A DNA stretch of 64,000 nt, taken from positions 1 through 64,000 of the forward strand of contig JBAMDO010000165.1 in assembly GCA_037074765.1 (NCBI GenBank), in the 5' to 3' direction. The notes under the pieces were generated by a model that was given only the letters and a program-made list of their open reading frames with translations, was not told where the DNA came from and ran no database searches. This DNA comes from Mansonella perstans. Taxonomy: Eukaryota > Nematoda > Chromadorea > Rhabditida > Onchocercidae. Within the stretch, counting starts at the first letter, position 1; each line of letters opens with the position of its first letter. Positions 11,701 to 23,742 of this stretch are shown here, one piece after another. Both the position numbers and the translations under genes were made by a program.

Positions 11701-14391
11701 TATATAGAATTAAACAAAGGAAATTAAAAAAAAAAATTCGGAATTAAACGAAGTCTTAGAAAAAAGGAACCATTATAAATAAACAATGTATCATTTATTT
11801 GCTTTTTTAATTTAAATATATAATTTTAAATGTATGATTTTAGTTTTATTTTAAATACATAATCATATATGGTATGCATGTATGTCATTATCGTAAGCTA
11901 TATTCAATTTATATTGCATTAATATAAAAATTTCGTGATTTGAGTTTACATTTACATCTAAATTCTACAGATTTCTAAATTTGTATCGTACATGGATTAT
12001 TCATTGATATTGAACATTTCATTTTACGAGGAAATTGTGATGATTGGTCATAAAATTGATTTTATTATATTTTTAGTGTGGCGGTCAATCGTCTCACCGG
12101 CGATTTTATTGTAACGGAACGTTCGCCTACACATCAAATACAAATTTACAATCAGTATGGGCAGTTCATGCGCAAATTTGGCGCAAACATCTTGCAACAT
12201 CCTCGTGGTGTTTGCGTTGATAGTAAAGGACGTATTATTGTAATTGAATGTAAAGTAAGTTAATGTTGAATTTTACCAGATTTTTTTAAATCTACTGCTT
12301 TTAATTTACAAATATGTTATCAGATTAACAAATTTATCAGAATGTACATTTCTCAAAAAACTTCAAAAATGTTTGGTTTATGGTATGTGTGGTCCAATGA
12401 TTTAATTTGGAAGCGTACAAACTTTCGCTTCATATTTTAGTCAGTTTTTATATATGTTGAGGAAAAGGCATTTTTTTTTTTTTTTTGCACTGACAATGAG
12501 AGTAACACTGAAATGAAGAATTGGAATTTGTTCGAGCTTTTTTCAAGATTTATGTGATTTCGGAAGTTTTCTGAGGTTAACTAACTCGGTGTATGGTTCA
12601 GTATGTCAGCAGCAATAGGCCAAATTGTTCCACTCTCATCAGCTGTTGATTATTTATGGTTATTTGAAGGATGATTTAACTTATAAGTGTTTAATTATTA
12701 AGAAAATTGCAACAGACATAATTGCGACTCTTAGAAGTAATGAAATACATAAATAATAGTGGAGAATGAAAAAGTTTTATGTTTTATGCATTCACAATGT
12801 ACATAAACTAGAAACAATTGGTAGAATTAGTGACGAAAATGATAATTGCTAAAAATGACAGATAAATTGGAATTAATGGGCTTTATAGCATTGATAAATT
12901 AAATTGAAAGTTGAATTTTGTATTTTGGGATTAAAATCCATGGTGACTACAATTAGGAGGGTCTTATAATTCATCAAATTAACTATCCTTTGCTAGTTAT
13001 AGTTGGATTTAAATTTTCTCATATTTTATATTTTTTGTTTAAATTCTAAATTTTACTATTACGTTTTCAGGTAATGCGTGTAATAATATTCGACATGTTC
13101 GGTAATATTTTGCAAAAATTCAGTTGCTCTCGTTATTTGGAATTTCCAAATGGAGTTTGTACGAATCACAAGCAAGAAATCTTAATTTCGGACAATCGTG
13201 CGCACTGTATAAAGGTTTACTTAAAACATCATCATCGTTCGATATTCCATCCTCTTCTATTTAAAGTCCTTACTTTACCGCGAATAATGCAGTCAGTTGT
13301 GATTCTGTATTGTCGAAAAGGAGATTTTATAATATGGAGCGATTAGGAGGAAGGTGGAAGATGAGGAAGGATGTCATAATCACGTTGATAACGTCGTATC
13401 TTCAATATTACACTTTAAATCTGTTAACCTTTTATGCATTCCTCGTAATTCCGTTTTAACACTGACATATGCCGAAAGAAAATTCCAGATGTACAAGATA
13501 TTCAATAATGAAGTCACAAAAATGATACAAATATTATAGGGGGATGTTCGGGTAATAATTCACAGGACTGAAGAAGACGTGAAATTTCGAATCCTTAGTT
13601 TTTGTGTTTTCATTTTCTAGACTATAAATGTCAATAGAATATAATTCCATCATTTCAAAGATCGGAATCCAAGGATCTTTCATATATTGAAGTCAATATT
13701 TTCACTTTATTACTATTTTACTTTGTTTTTACCTTTTTTTTAGGTATTCAATTATGATGGACAATTTGTTCGGCAGATTGGCGGTGAAGGTATTACAAAT
13801 TATCCTATTGGTGTTGGTATTAATTACGCTGGTGATGTTGTTGTAGCAGATAACCATAATAATTTCAATCTTACCGTCTTCAGTCAGGTACATTCAGCAT
13901 CAATCATGTCTTAGAAATTTGTTGGTTCAATATAAAATTTCAGAAATGAGCTAGATTTAAAGAAATGCGTACAATACTTTTTCTGGTTTTTGTCACTTTC
14001 CATAAGTGTGACATTAATTTTTTCTTTTCCATGATAAAAGCGGAATGTTTTTCACTAAGTGACCCTTGAAATGACCCCATCATAAAACGTCGATTTCTCT
14101 TTCATAAACACAATTTCTAACAGAAAAATATCAAGAATAATTGCTTTAAAAGCAAATCTTGATATTCTAAAGAGTAATTATGAGATGTACAAAAGCGATT
14201 AGCTTCAGGATGGTACCATGATCTCTGCACTTGAGAGCAAAGTAAAACACGCGCAATGCTTTGATGTAGCACTTGTTGAGGACGGTTCCGTGGTGCTGGC
14301 AAGTAAGGATTATCGTCTCTACTTGTATCGTTATCAGTCATCCGGAACAACAACAGCAGGGGCAGCAACAACGACAAACAGTCCCAAATAA
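2724..14391 (+). CDS. ncl-1: NCL-1/Brat-type TRIM-NHL protein (RING, two B-boxes, coiled coil, NHL propeller)
   Basis: Fourteen exons: 2724-2789, 5869-6034, 7331-7473, 7688-7903, 8195-8392, 8583-8759, 9152-9380, 10204-10523, 10861-10962, 11378-11535, 12077-12254, 13071-13214, 13744-13887, 14209-14391. All junctions are GT-AG and phases agree, giving 807 residues. A complete C3HC4 RING lies at about residues 26-67 (CPLC, CFHSFCKSC, CPQC). B-box 1 spans 133-170. B-box 2 spans 195-228, and its C-x2-H pair straddles an intron. A helical coiled-coil region runs to about 345, then a low-complexity linker (400-505). The NHL propeller (about 520-795) carries motifs such as ADTNNHRIQIFDKEGRF, TERSPTHQIQIYNQYGQF and ISDNRAHCIKV, which match Brat/NCL-1 almost word for word. 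Family members repress translation; C. elegans ncl-1 limits nucleolar size and rRNA synthesis. Brat lacks the RING, so the architecture favours NCL-1. The ATG lies 2 nt after an acceptor. The orthology is strong; exon 1 is the least certain exon. Confidence 0.93.
3276..3363 (+). repeat. Direct repeat, 60-bp spacing
   Basis: A 27-bp word beginning CAGTATTCAAAATTTAATTA occurs at 3276 and again, unchanged, at 3336. The intervening sequence is diverged. It lies in ncl-1 intron 1. Confidence 0.85.
3656..3750. repeat. TG/CG dinucleotide microsatellite
   Basis: An imperfect (TG)n tract with CG and TA interruptions inside ncl-1 intron 1. The open frame over it is an artefact giving alternating Cys/Val. 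Confidence 0.9.
3771..3817. repeat. Perfect 22-bp inverted repeat with 3-nt loop
   Basis: The arms 3771-3792 and 3796-3817 are exact reverse complements separated by CAT. Each outer end is the palindrome TGACGTCA, the consensus CREB/ATF binding site. A 16-bp unit starting ACGTCAGAAGTTGTT is then tandemly duplicated from 3812 to about 3845. The hairpin is seen directly; a role as cruciform, paired bZIP site or hairpin RNA is conjecture. Confidence 0.9.
4319..4344. repeat. CA/TA dinucleotide microsatellite
   Basis: A short (CA)n run passes into (TA)n in ncl-1 intron 1. Confidence 0.85.
6968..6999. repeat. GA dinucleotide microsatellite
   Basis: An (AG)n run with GGG and AAA interruptions in ncl-1 intron 2. 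Confidence 0.9.
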
Positions 14392-17300
14392 TTATAAACA
14401 GGCGGAGCAACAAGTAACGAAACAATCGTTATCATGTGTTAAAGAGGAAAGTCTGCGTTTAGAAAAAGCTTGAACAAAAATTCTCGTCATTCTCTTAATT
14501 TTGGGAAATTTTGCAAATTTTAGTGTAAAAAAGTGAAGAACAAGAAATCAAAAGGAAAAAAGGGAAGTTTTTCGGATTGAAGAATTTAAATTTGTTAAGT
14601 TTTAAATCTCGTAAGCCCTATGTTCCAAGCCTGAATAATATTTGTTGATACATTTTTTTCATTCTTGACGATATGTTTTTTCGTTCGAAAAAACTGTTGT
14701 TGATGCTTTGTGTGCACGAAATTTTTTCTGGCACCAGCTATTATCATGATAATGATCTGTTATCATCATTATCTACATTGCTAGTTTGTTTTATCCAATT
14801 GTCAGTTAGAATGTTTTTGATCGTTGACGTCATTGTTTCACTACTAGTCAAAACAACAACCATTCGCGTTACCAATTCTCTCCCCATTCTCGTTACCATT
14901 GAAAATCCTTCAAGCTCCCTTACCAGGGTTTTACTTGCAACAACAAATTTTACATTTAAAATTGTCGTTGAAATAAAAATATTCTATTCTCAGAGTTAAA
15001 TTAAGAGCGCTTTTGTTTCAGTTCTAACAAATGAATTTTGAATGTTTTTCGATTTCTAAACTAGTAGTAAAAGAATCCTAAATGTTTTCCAATCGGGAGG
15101 AGCTTTGTTTCGTTGCTTTCCTTGTAAAATTTTTAGATGGCAATGACGACTGTAAAATAAACTTTGTTTTGAGGGAAAAAAAGTGAGTTGTTTTTGAAAG
15201 AAATGTCTTTTTTTGAGCTTTTTACAGAAACATCCTGCAACATTTTTCAAAAAAAGTTTTCATAAATCTCTCGTTTTTTGTTGTTTCTTTGGATTTTTTT
15301 TTATGCCCATTTTAAATATGTTATTTAGTTAATTTTTAAAATTTCAGTGTTGTCGCGTTCAGTCGGCAGGGCAAAACAAAAGTCACTCTCATTCTTTTTA
15401 TCTTTCCTTCCTCTATTTGTATACTCCATCCCAGTTTTGTTTCGTATCCAAAAATTCGTATTTCTCGTGAATTTAAATTTGAATTTGAATTTTTTTTGAT
15501 CGTGATTGGCTTTTTTATTTTGAACTTGTTGCTTGAGTTACACACGTGATAGCACATTTGCTCGTTTTGAGACCTATTTTTGTTCTAGTGATTTTTTTTC
15601 ACAAGTCACAATAATAATTCAGGTCCGGTTCTTTTCTGCTGCTCCTGTTTTTACTTTTTCAAAAATTTTTTTGGAGAAAACTTTTTGCTTGTCAATATGT
15701 TGCTACTGTTTAGAGGAATCATCATCACTCTTTCGTTATTTTAGTTTTTGGCAAATATTCCTGGGTACGATGATAACCATACCTGTGACCTTTTGTTAGT
15801 ATTATTAGCAGTTGAATTGTATAAATTTTTAACAACCCCAAATTTGAACTGTTTTATCAGTAGTTAAGTCGAACGTTACAAGCTTTTCAGTTTTAAATTT
15901 ATTAAATCATTTTTTCCAAAAAAAGCTTCCTCAATTTAAAAAATTGATATTTGTTTGCATATATGGTTTCCTGTAGTATTTTTTTAATACGTTCTTTCGA
16001 TGAGATCCCACCCGGTTTACCTATATTGCATATTTTTTACTTTCTTCCTCCTTCGTCATTTTTCTCCATTACTTCTCTCCCGAAAGATCTTCCCGAGAGA
16101 TCTTTTTTTTCTTTATCTTTTCAAGCTTGTATTAGAAATTGATTTTAAACGAAAATGGTTTGAAAATATCATAAAATGATTGCATTTTATCTTTCTTTTT
16201 TTTAGAATTTCGCTATTTTCGTTTTTTTCTTTTTTTTTTTATCAAATTGAAATATGTTTCTCCGGTTTTAATTATTGCATTGTTGTGTTACTATTACGAT
16301 TGTTTTTGTAGTATTTGTTTGTTAAAAAGTTTTCCTCTTCTACTGTTTTTTTTTTAAAAGTGTTTTTTATGTAAATAAATATGTATTTGAATATTGTAAT
16401 TATATACCTATTAAGTAGTAGTAGTAACCTACTGCAACATATAGATGGCGCTAGTCAAGTAGTAGAATTAATTAGGCTGTAATAGAAATTCAAAAAAGTA
16501 GCAGTCACTTTTTTTTTTAAACAACATTGTTCATTATGCTTTTTGATCTGTAATAAAAAACGAAACAGAACAAAAATAAAAACAAAAAAAAAACAAAAAA
16601 AAAGTGAAAAGCGAGACTTCCTTTTATTTTCTCTTCATGATCATGATCGTCGTACTCTCTCCAAACTATTGTGTATGTTATTATATTGTAATTCTATTTT
16701 CTCTTTTAATTGTTTGAATTTGCCTGCTCTGCTGTTTGTGCTACACTCTCGGAAAGTTAAATTTCAAATCCAAAATAAAATTGGAATATTAAAAAAATTC
16801 CCTATTTGTATAATTGGGTTTGTGTGTTTTCGTCCCGATGAGAAATTCTAACACTTCATCTGTGTTTCATTTTGTATATAACTATTTGTGCTAAATTTAA
16901 TATTCTTTATTTTCTATCATCATTTTTCTTTATTCTATTCTACAGAAGAAATTTTTGTTTTGAATCAAAAGAAAACAGAATTAGAAACTATAATTTTAAT
17001 TTTTCGTCTGCTATCAATATTGTCCACTCTTTTATTAAAGTTTATCGAAATGTTGAAATTGTCAAAAAATTAATTAGAAATCAATGAAAGCGCTAATTAG
17101 AGCTTTCTATCCAATCGTTTTTAGTGTGTTTCTGATGTTTTCGCTGTCTTGTTTTTTTGCTGCTTTTTGCTAATTAGAGAGAGCTTACCTTACTTGCTTT
17201 TTTTTTTCTTTTACTTCGTTGATTAAATGTTCCTTTAATTGTTGTTCTAAAATTAGTCGGCTAATTATAGCGTGGGAATTTTGCTGTATTTTCTTCCATC

Positions 17301-18050
17301 TGTTTTTTTTTTTTTTTTTTTCATCGTCTTCATCAATACATTTGATCTATACAATACAGTAACAACAGATGCATAGTTGGAGTTAAATGTTAAAGAAGAA
17401 AAAAAAAACAAAACTTTGATACGATGCTTCTTATGGTAAATGCCAAAATGGAGTAATGAAAGAAAATAATTTATCAATTAATGCGGTCAATTCTCGATTA
17501 ATGTGGTCAATTCTTCAAGTCCAGTTTTTTTCATTAAGCAATGTTTTTTCAAGCAGTTTAATATTTCATATATTATTTTATGCCTATACATTTATGCTGC
17601 TACTGCATCGATCACATTTATCTCATAATATTACTACAATTAAAGTAAAGCAAAAAAAAAAAAAGAAATACTGTTTAAGCTATGCATATCGAATTATACA
17701 TACAGAACATGTGCTTTGTTAATTTTACTGTAATTACAATTTGTTTTTTATATCTTGATTACTGTAATAATGAATAATTTCTTTATACTGTAGGTTCTTT
17801 TTGACATTTTTATCTTATTGTACCTTTTTTTTCACCTGCACATCGAAGTTACTTTTAAATGAACTTCATAAGGTAGAGATATATGTGATTGATGCTTTCA
17901 AACATTCATTACTGTTTTTGTATTATTTAAAAATTTAAACAAATGCAAATTACAAATACTATTGTTTCTCTTTTTTTAAAAATTTTTTTTGAAAAATTTT
18001 TTCGCTTTATATAAAAAAAGAAGAAGTACAAGTTCTAGCAGAGATTTTAC

Positions 18051-18069
18051 TATCTCTCTCTCTCTCTCT
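18051..18069. repeat. CT dinucleotide microsatellite
   Basis: A (TC)n run, followed by a looser pyrimidine-rich tract to about 18150. Confidence 0.9.
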
Positions 18070-19980
18070 GCTCTGTACAAGATTCTTGTTAAATTTCCAT
18101 TATCATTGTTTCTTTTTCTTTCTCTTTCTCTCTCCCTTACTCTCCCTTTTTAATTTACAAAATTTTGACAAATTTTTGCGAAAATAAATTTTCCTCAAGA
18201 AATCGTAAATTTTTTCCCTTCTCGATTATCGTTTTTGATTTCTCATCGAATGATTGCATAAAATTGTGTATGTTGCAAAAATGTTTGTTTCGATCATGCA
18301 TAGATCATGACTATCAGATATTTGAAATATTTGAATTGAACCCAATCAAAATGGATCGTGTCATTATTCGTCTGAAATTTTCTAGCATTTCTCCTAGTCA
18401 ATTTGCTAAAGAAAAAACGAAGCATACGTAATATAAATTTAATGATTTATTTTTTTTAAAATAGTACTTTTAGATGTCCTGAAATTTATTTTTAAAAAAA
18501 GAACACCTATCCCAGGAATATTATGCTTACTTTTTTCACTCTTTTATAATTGATAATGCTAAACAACAACAATTCTCAAGTAATTATTGTTGTAAGCAAA
18601 TTATCAGTTATTTTCAAATTCCTTCAGTAATGATTGGTGTATTCCTTCTTCTCTCTCAATCCTTCATTAACAAATTTATAATTTTATTGGTATTATTATT
18701 TCCAAATTCATTCTTTATAAAGATTTCTGGAAAAAAAAAAAAAACCTCAATTCTCTGTTATTCATATAAACATGCTTTTTTATCTAACTTAAATCCAAGA
18801 TGATTTTCCTATAACTAAACGAAAAAAGCATTTCTTGTTTGTGACAAAAATTTCCTCCTCATTTTTTTTACATTCAAATTTTTCTACAATCAATGAAATG
18901 ACATGCGAAAAATATTACTATTACATATATGTATACATTCAAAAATTGTCATGGAATATTGATAATAATTGTTTTCAAATGATTAATCGAAATTTTTCAT
19001 TTACTAAATGATCTTGTTGACAAGTTGACAGTTTCATCACATCATAAACCTCTTTTCTTAAATCAATATTATTGCTTAAATGTATCCGAAAAAAAGTTTC
19101 TTTTTTTAAGAAAATTTTGCCTTTTATTGATTAGTAAATTTTTTTTAGATTGTTAGTGAATTTGATACCTTATTCTCTTTTCTTTATCTTTTCTTCACTG
19201 ATCAGTGAAATATTATTAGTGAAATATTATCAGTCCTTTCTTACTGTTTATCATCTTTACAGCATTATTATTATTATTAGTTCCCTATATGCTTGTTTTC
19301 ATTATCATCATTTTCACAATCATTATCATTAGCACTATTATAATTATCATCATTATCATCATCGTCATCCTGGTTAATAACATACTACTACTCGTCGTTT
19401 AATCATACTATAATATCTAATCCTTTTTACTCCTTCTCTCCATTAATTAATTACTATATATATATATCGCATGTCTTTCAACAGTCATCTCGGTTTGTAA
19501 ATATCACACATATTACATGCATACCTATTACGTATATATACACACACCTATATCCAAAAACGTACGAATATATACACGCATACACACAGACACATACAAG
19601 CATACACGTGTATTAGCATAACCTTATTATAGCTTATGCGAGTATATTGTTGTTGTTATTATCACCGAAGGAAGTTGACATAATGTATAGCGAATTTTTT
19701 TTGTTTTTTGTTTGTTTTTTTTTTTTTTTTTTGTTTTTCGTTTTTGTATAGATGACATTGTTACAGTTGTGGTAGTAAATTTGAATAAAGAAGGGTAGAG
19801 ACGTAAAAAATTTGACGTATTTTGACGTATAACAAACTGATGCTGTAATGATACTGCTGTCCTTTATTACGTTTATTTTTGAAAATTTAATTTTTTTGAT
19901 AAACTGGTAAACTTTTATATCAATTCTTATCAAACAATGATTAATTTAAAAATAAGAATTTAAATATTTATTATGTTTAT

Positions 19981-20047
19981 GAAAGAGAATTAACATTTTT
20001 TGAATCGTGGTTATTATAAAAGAGAATTAACATTTTTTGAATCATGA
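19981..20047 (+). repeat. Short direct repeat (about 38-bp period)
   Basis: The word AGAGAATTAACATTTTTTGA followed by ATC occurs twice, starting near 19984 and 20021. Confidence 0.8.
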
Positions 20048-21732
20048 TTTATTCTAAAAATGAAAATAATAGTTAATTTACAGGAAAAAAGATGTTTCTT
20101 CTTTTTTTTTTTTTGAATCACAAGAACATATATCATTAATTGTTAATTAATTACATCATTACCCTCCATGTGTTAAATGTTAAATGTAGTAATTTCACCA
20201 CATAAGTTTGAAGAAAAAAAAGTACAATAAAAGTAATGGATGAAATGTGTGATCGATAATCTATCGATGGATTCTGTTTTTTTTCATTTACTTTTAAATG
20301 TTTTTTAAAATAGTTTTTCAAAGTATCATCATTCTTACTTCATTCTGTTTTTTTTCCGTAATAATATTTTGCAGTAAGTAAAAGAATTTTTATTGGAATG
20401 AAAAAAAGTTTGGTATTTTGTTTTTACCTTTTATTGTTTCTTTGAAAAATGAAAAAATTCAACTATTCAATTTGAAATGCTTAATTCTTCTTCCGTATAA
20501 AAATTTTTTTTTTTACTTACTGATTGATTTTACTTTTTGCAAGAGTTAAAAAAAAAAGAAAAAGAAAAAAAAATGGAAGAAATTGTGATAGATTTAGTTT
20601 AGAAAAGTATTGACTGAATTGAAATAACACAGCGTTCACATTGATAAGTGAAATTTTGCCAATGATTGCATTTGCGCTAAGTTATTAAATAACAGAATGA
20701 GTAAGAAATAGAAAGAGTAAAATGAGTAAAAAGTAAAAAGAGTAGGATGAGTAAGAAGTAGAAGATAAGTAAGAGATGAAGAGAAAATGAAATTCAAGAT
20801 GAATTTCAGGATAATGTATTTCTTTTTTTTGGGGGATCTAGATCTAGTTTTTAGGAGGGTTATATTGCGAAAAAATGCAACATAGACTTGAAATAAGATA
20901 ATTGGGTTTGAGAAAATTTCGAAATTTTCAAGAGTATTTAAAATTTCGAACTCTGAAGGAAGAAATCTTAAATGATTGGTTTTACCACTCTGACAATTCA
21001 TTTTAGCTTTTGCTATGAGGATGATAATGAACACTGAGATGATAATAAAGATGAAGGATGATAGATAATGAAGTTAATTGCAATAGAAATTTGGAATTTG
21101 TAACTAGAAATTCTGTTTTTTATAATATTTAGCAATTTTTTTGACTTACGCTTCAAAGAAGGACAAATTAAATTGTTCTTTTAAACAAAAATTACTTTTC
21201 AGATTCTGAAAATATAATTGAAATTGGTGATATCCAACTAGGATATCCAAAAATTGTTTTAAAATGCAAGGAAGTTTCTGCTTTGAAATCGGTGCAGCTG
21301 ATAAATGCATTACAGATGTTATTGTGATCAGAGGTCGTGATATCAGGGTATTGTTGATAAGATTTCAGGAGCTGATAGTAATATTTACTACTACAGCGAT
21401 GATCTATTTGTTGTTTTTATGGTATCGCTTAATTAGTAATTGCCAACAATTGATCTGTGGTTATTATTTAACTCTGTGATTATTGATTGTTTATTTAGAT
21501 GCCCACTAGTAATTTTTGGAACTTTTTTTGTTCATTAATTAGTACCCATAATTACTAACTATCGATATTAGGATTTCTTTTTTTTGGAATGATTTTTGAC
21601 ACTAGTAGATTATTGTCAGTAACTATAATAGATAATTATCAGTAATTTGGAAATCTTCGAAACTATATAGGTAAAAAAATGCCATCGAAAAATATTGTTA
21701 AATAAAGAAATTATTCTGAAACAAACTTTTTG

Positions 21733-23742
21733 TTATAGTATGATGTTTTCGGGTATAAATTGGTCGTAACATAGAGAGCATTGTATGATAGCACTAATTA
21801 CAACAGCAGCTGCTATGATAATAATTGTTGCAATTGCTGCTAAACTGATCGTTAATGCCACTGCCTTACTATGACTAATAATCTGAAATAAAAATAATTT
21901 ATTCATAAATTTATACTCTTTTTATTGCATGATAAAATTTTGCAAAATTTTTTTCGAATTAAAAATATTTAATTATTATAAACAATTACTAATCATCATC
22001 ATTATTATCATTGTTAAATATCTAATATAAAATGCTTACATATACAACATAATATTTTTACATATGCAGTGTAATATGTTCTTACAAATACAATATAGTA
22101 TGTTTAAATATACAATATAGTATTTTTATATATAAAGTATAATATGCTTACACATACAATATAATTTGTTTACAGTAGTTTGAACTAATTCTTTCAAATT
22201 TAAAATTTTTTCTTTTTTTCATATTAAGTTATATTTTGAAAAGAAAAGTTCTTCTATTTCAACTTTCAGTTCATTTCTGTTTTATTTTATTACTATTGTA
22301 ACAATGATTATAATTTTTGATATTTTGGTTCTATTTTAGGAAGAAAGTTCTTAAGCATTCTATTTAAAAAAAAAAAGCATTTCATAGTAGAGATAATTTT
22401 TTCCTTCTTATAATCCCTCATGCACGTTCGTATTCATTTATATTCCTATTATGATAATTAATTATTAAATTTCATTTTTTCTGAATTCATTGTGGAAGTT
22501 TTTTTATTCGTAGGTTCAATTCGCATACAGATTTAATGTATTCATTAATAAGCTAAGTTTTTGTTTTTTTCGAATATAATATGAATTTCAAAGAGTGTTA
22601 TTAAATAAATTTTACATAGCAAATAAATTAATTTATTAAAAGTTTTTTTCTAAAATTTCATTAAAATTTGAAATTTCAACTTTTAATACTAATTGAATAT
22701 ATCGTATTAAAAACTTTATTTCTTTTAATTATTAAAAATTAATTATTAAGTAATTTTCAAGGATGTTTGTACCTTCATACTGTGGTATGAATATCATATT
22801 AGAATAAGTATTAGCAATTTAATCAATTTTTCAACGATATCGCATATTACCATATCAATGAATTCACAATATATTACCATATATTGTTACCCTATATTAT
22901 CATATATTACAGTATCATACATTACCATATCAATCATGAATTCATCGTATCGTTGTTGACATCCTTTGGCAACAATACTTCGTAAAGTTTCTGATTTCCT
23001 GCAAGAAAAAAAAACCTCAATATTATATTTTATTTAAATGATTAATAGTGGTCTATTAATCATTTGATATTTGCACATTTTCAAATTCTACCTCCGGAAA
23101 ATTTGTCTCCGAAAAAAATGCTGGCATGAAAAATAAAGAAAAAAACGAAGAAGGAAATAGAGAATTGTTGCGAATGTAGTTTGGAAAAAGAAGGGAAATA
23201 ATGAAGTATTTAAAATTACCGTAAATCTTTTCTCATTTCTATATGATTGTATGCATTTGCGGTATTTCCATTAGGATTACCGTGAAATATCATTTTATTT
23301 ACTAAAAAAATTGATTAATTTGATAGAAAAGCAAAATGTTTTTTGTTTTTTTAAACAACAATCGATCAAACTACTGAATTTTTTAAACAACAATCGATTG
23401 AACTATAACAGTTCGATGATCAATCAATTTTTTTATATTTGAAATAACCATTAAAAGTAAATAAATTTTGAGTTTGGAAATAATCAAATTATAGCTTTAG
23501 AATAATCAAACTTTAGTCTGAAAATAATGACACTCAGGATTTGGAATGATTGCATTCTGAATTTCAAAATCAAGTGCTAGTTTGAAAGTAATCAAATTTT
23601 TTAAAATATAAACAAGTAAAAGGATACTAAAATTTTGGTAGCAAAAATTATTAAAAAAGAAATTCATAAATTTACCCTCGATATATTCAATGGAAACACA
23701 ATTAGCAATTACTGTAAAATACCATATTAAGCCGACTTTCAT
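21733..23742 (-). CDS. Unrecognised 123-residue single-pass membrane protein
   Basis: Four minus-strand exons: 23742-23676, 23301-23220, 22998-22926, 21882-21733. All introns are GT-AG and all phases agree, so the frame runs from ATG to TAA. I do not recognise the protein. Residues 1-17 (MKVGLIWYFTVIANCVS) look like a short signal peptide. A polar, mildly basic region follows (about 20-80). Residues 81-107 form a strong Ala/Ile/Val membrane helix, and a 16-residue tail contains a CSLC motif. A type I topology is inferred. The ATG at 23742 is preferred because it opens directly into the hydrophobic segment. An in-frame ATG at 23787 would add 15 residues and hide the signal; an AG just upstream of 23742 could be a trans-splice acceptor. 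A minus-strand AATAAA lies at 21495-21490. It is divergent from the prolidase gene. Confidence 0.72.

Larger units (their letters stand above)
14392..21732. other. T-rich 3' flank and intergenic stretch without a recognised gene
   Basis: This holds the ncl-1 3' UTR and 3' flank. Candidate poly(A) signals AATAAA start at 14972, 15156 and 16374, and a Pumilio/FBF-type word TGTAAATA lies at 16370-16377. From about 14.5 to 19.7 kb the plus strand is visibly T-rich and A-poor. Short open frames here (for example 14673-14999 and 18165-18431) show no recognisable domain or splice context. A CT microsatellite lies near 18.05 kb, CA/TA-rich sequence at about 19500-19615, and a short direct repeat at 19.98 kb. 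I see no gene on either strand. Confidence 0.6.

Noticed and set aside
14673..14999. 108-codon frame downstream of the ncl-1 stop
   Set aside because: It has no domain, no start context and no splice partners; it most likely lies in the 3' UTR.
23088..23094. CTACCTC, a let-7 seed match
   Set aside because: It lies in an intron of the small membrane-protein gene, and a 7-mer is expected by chance.
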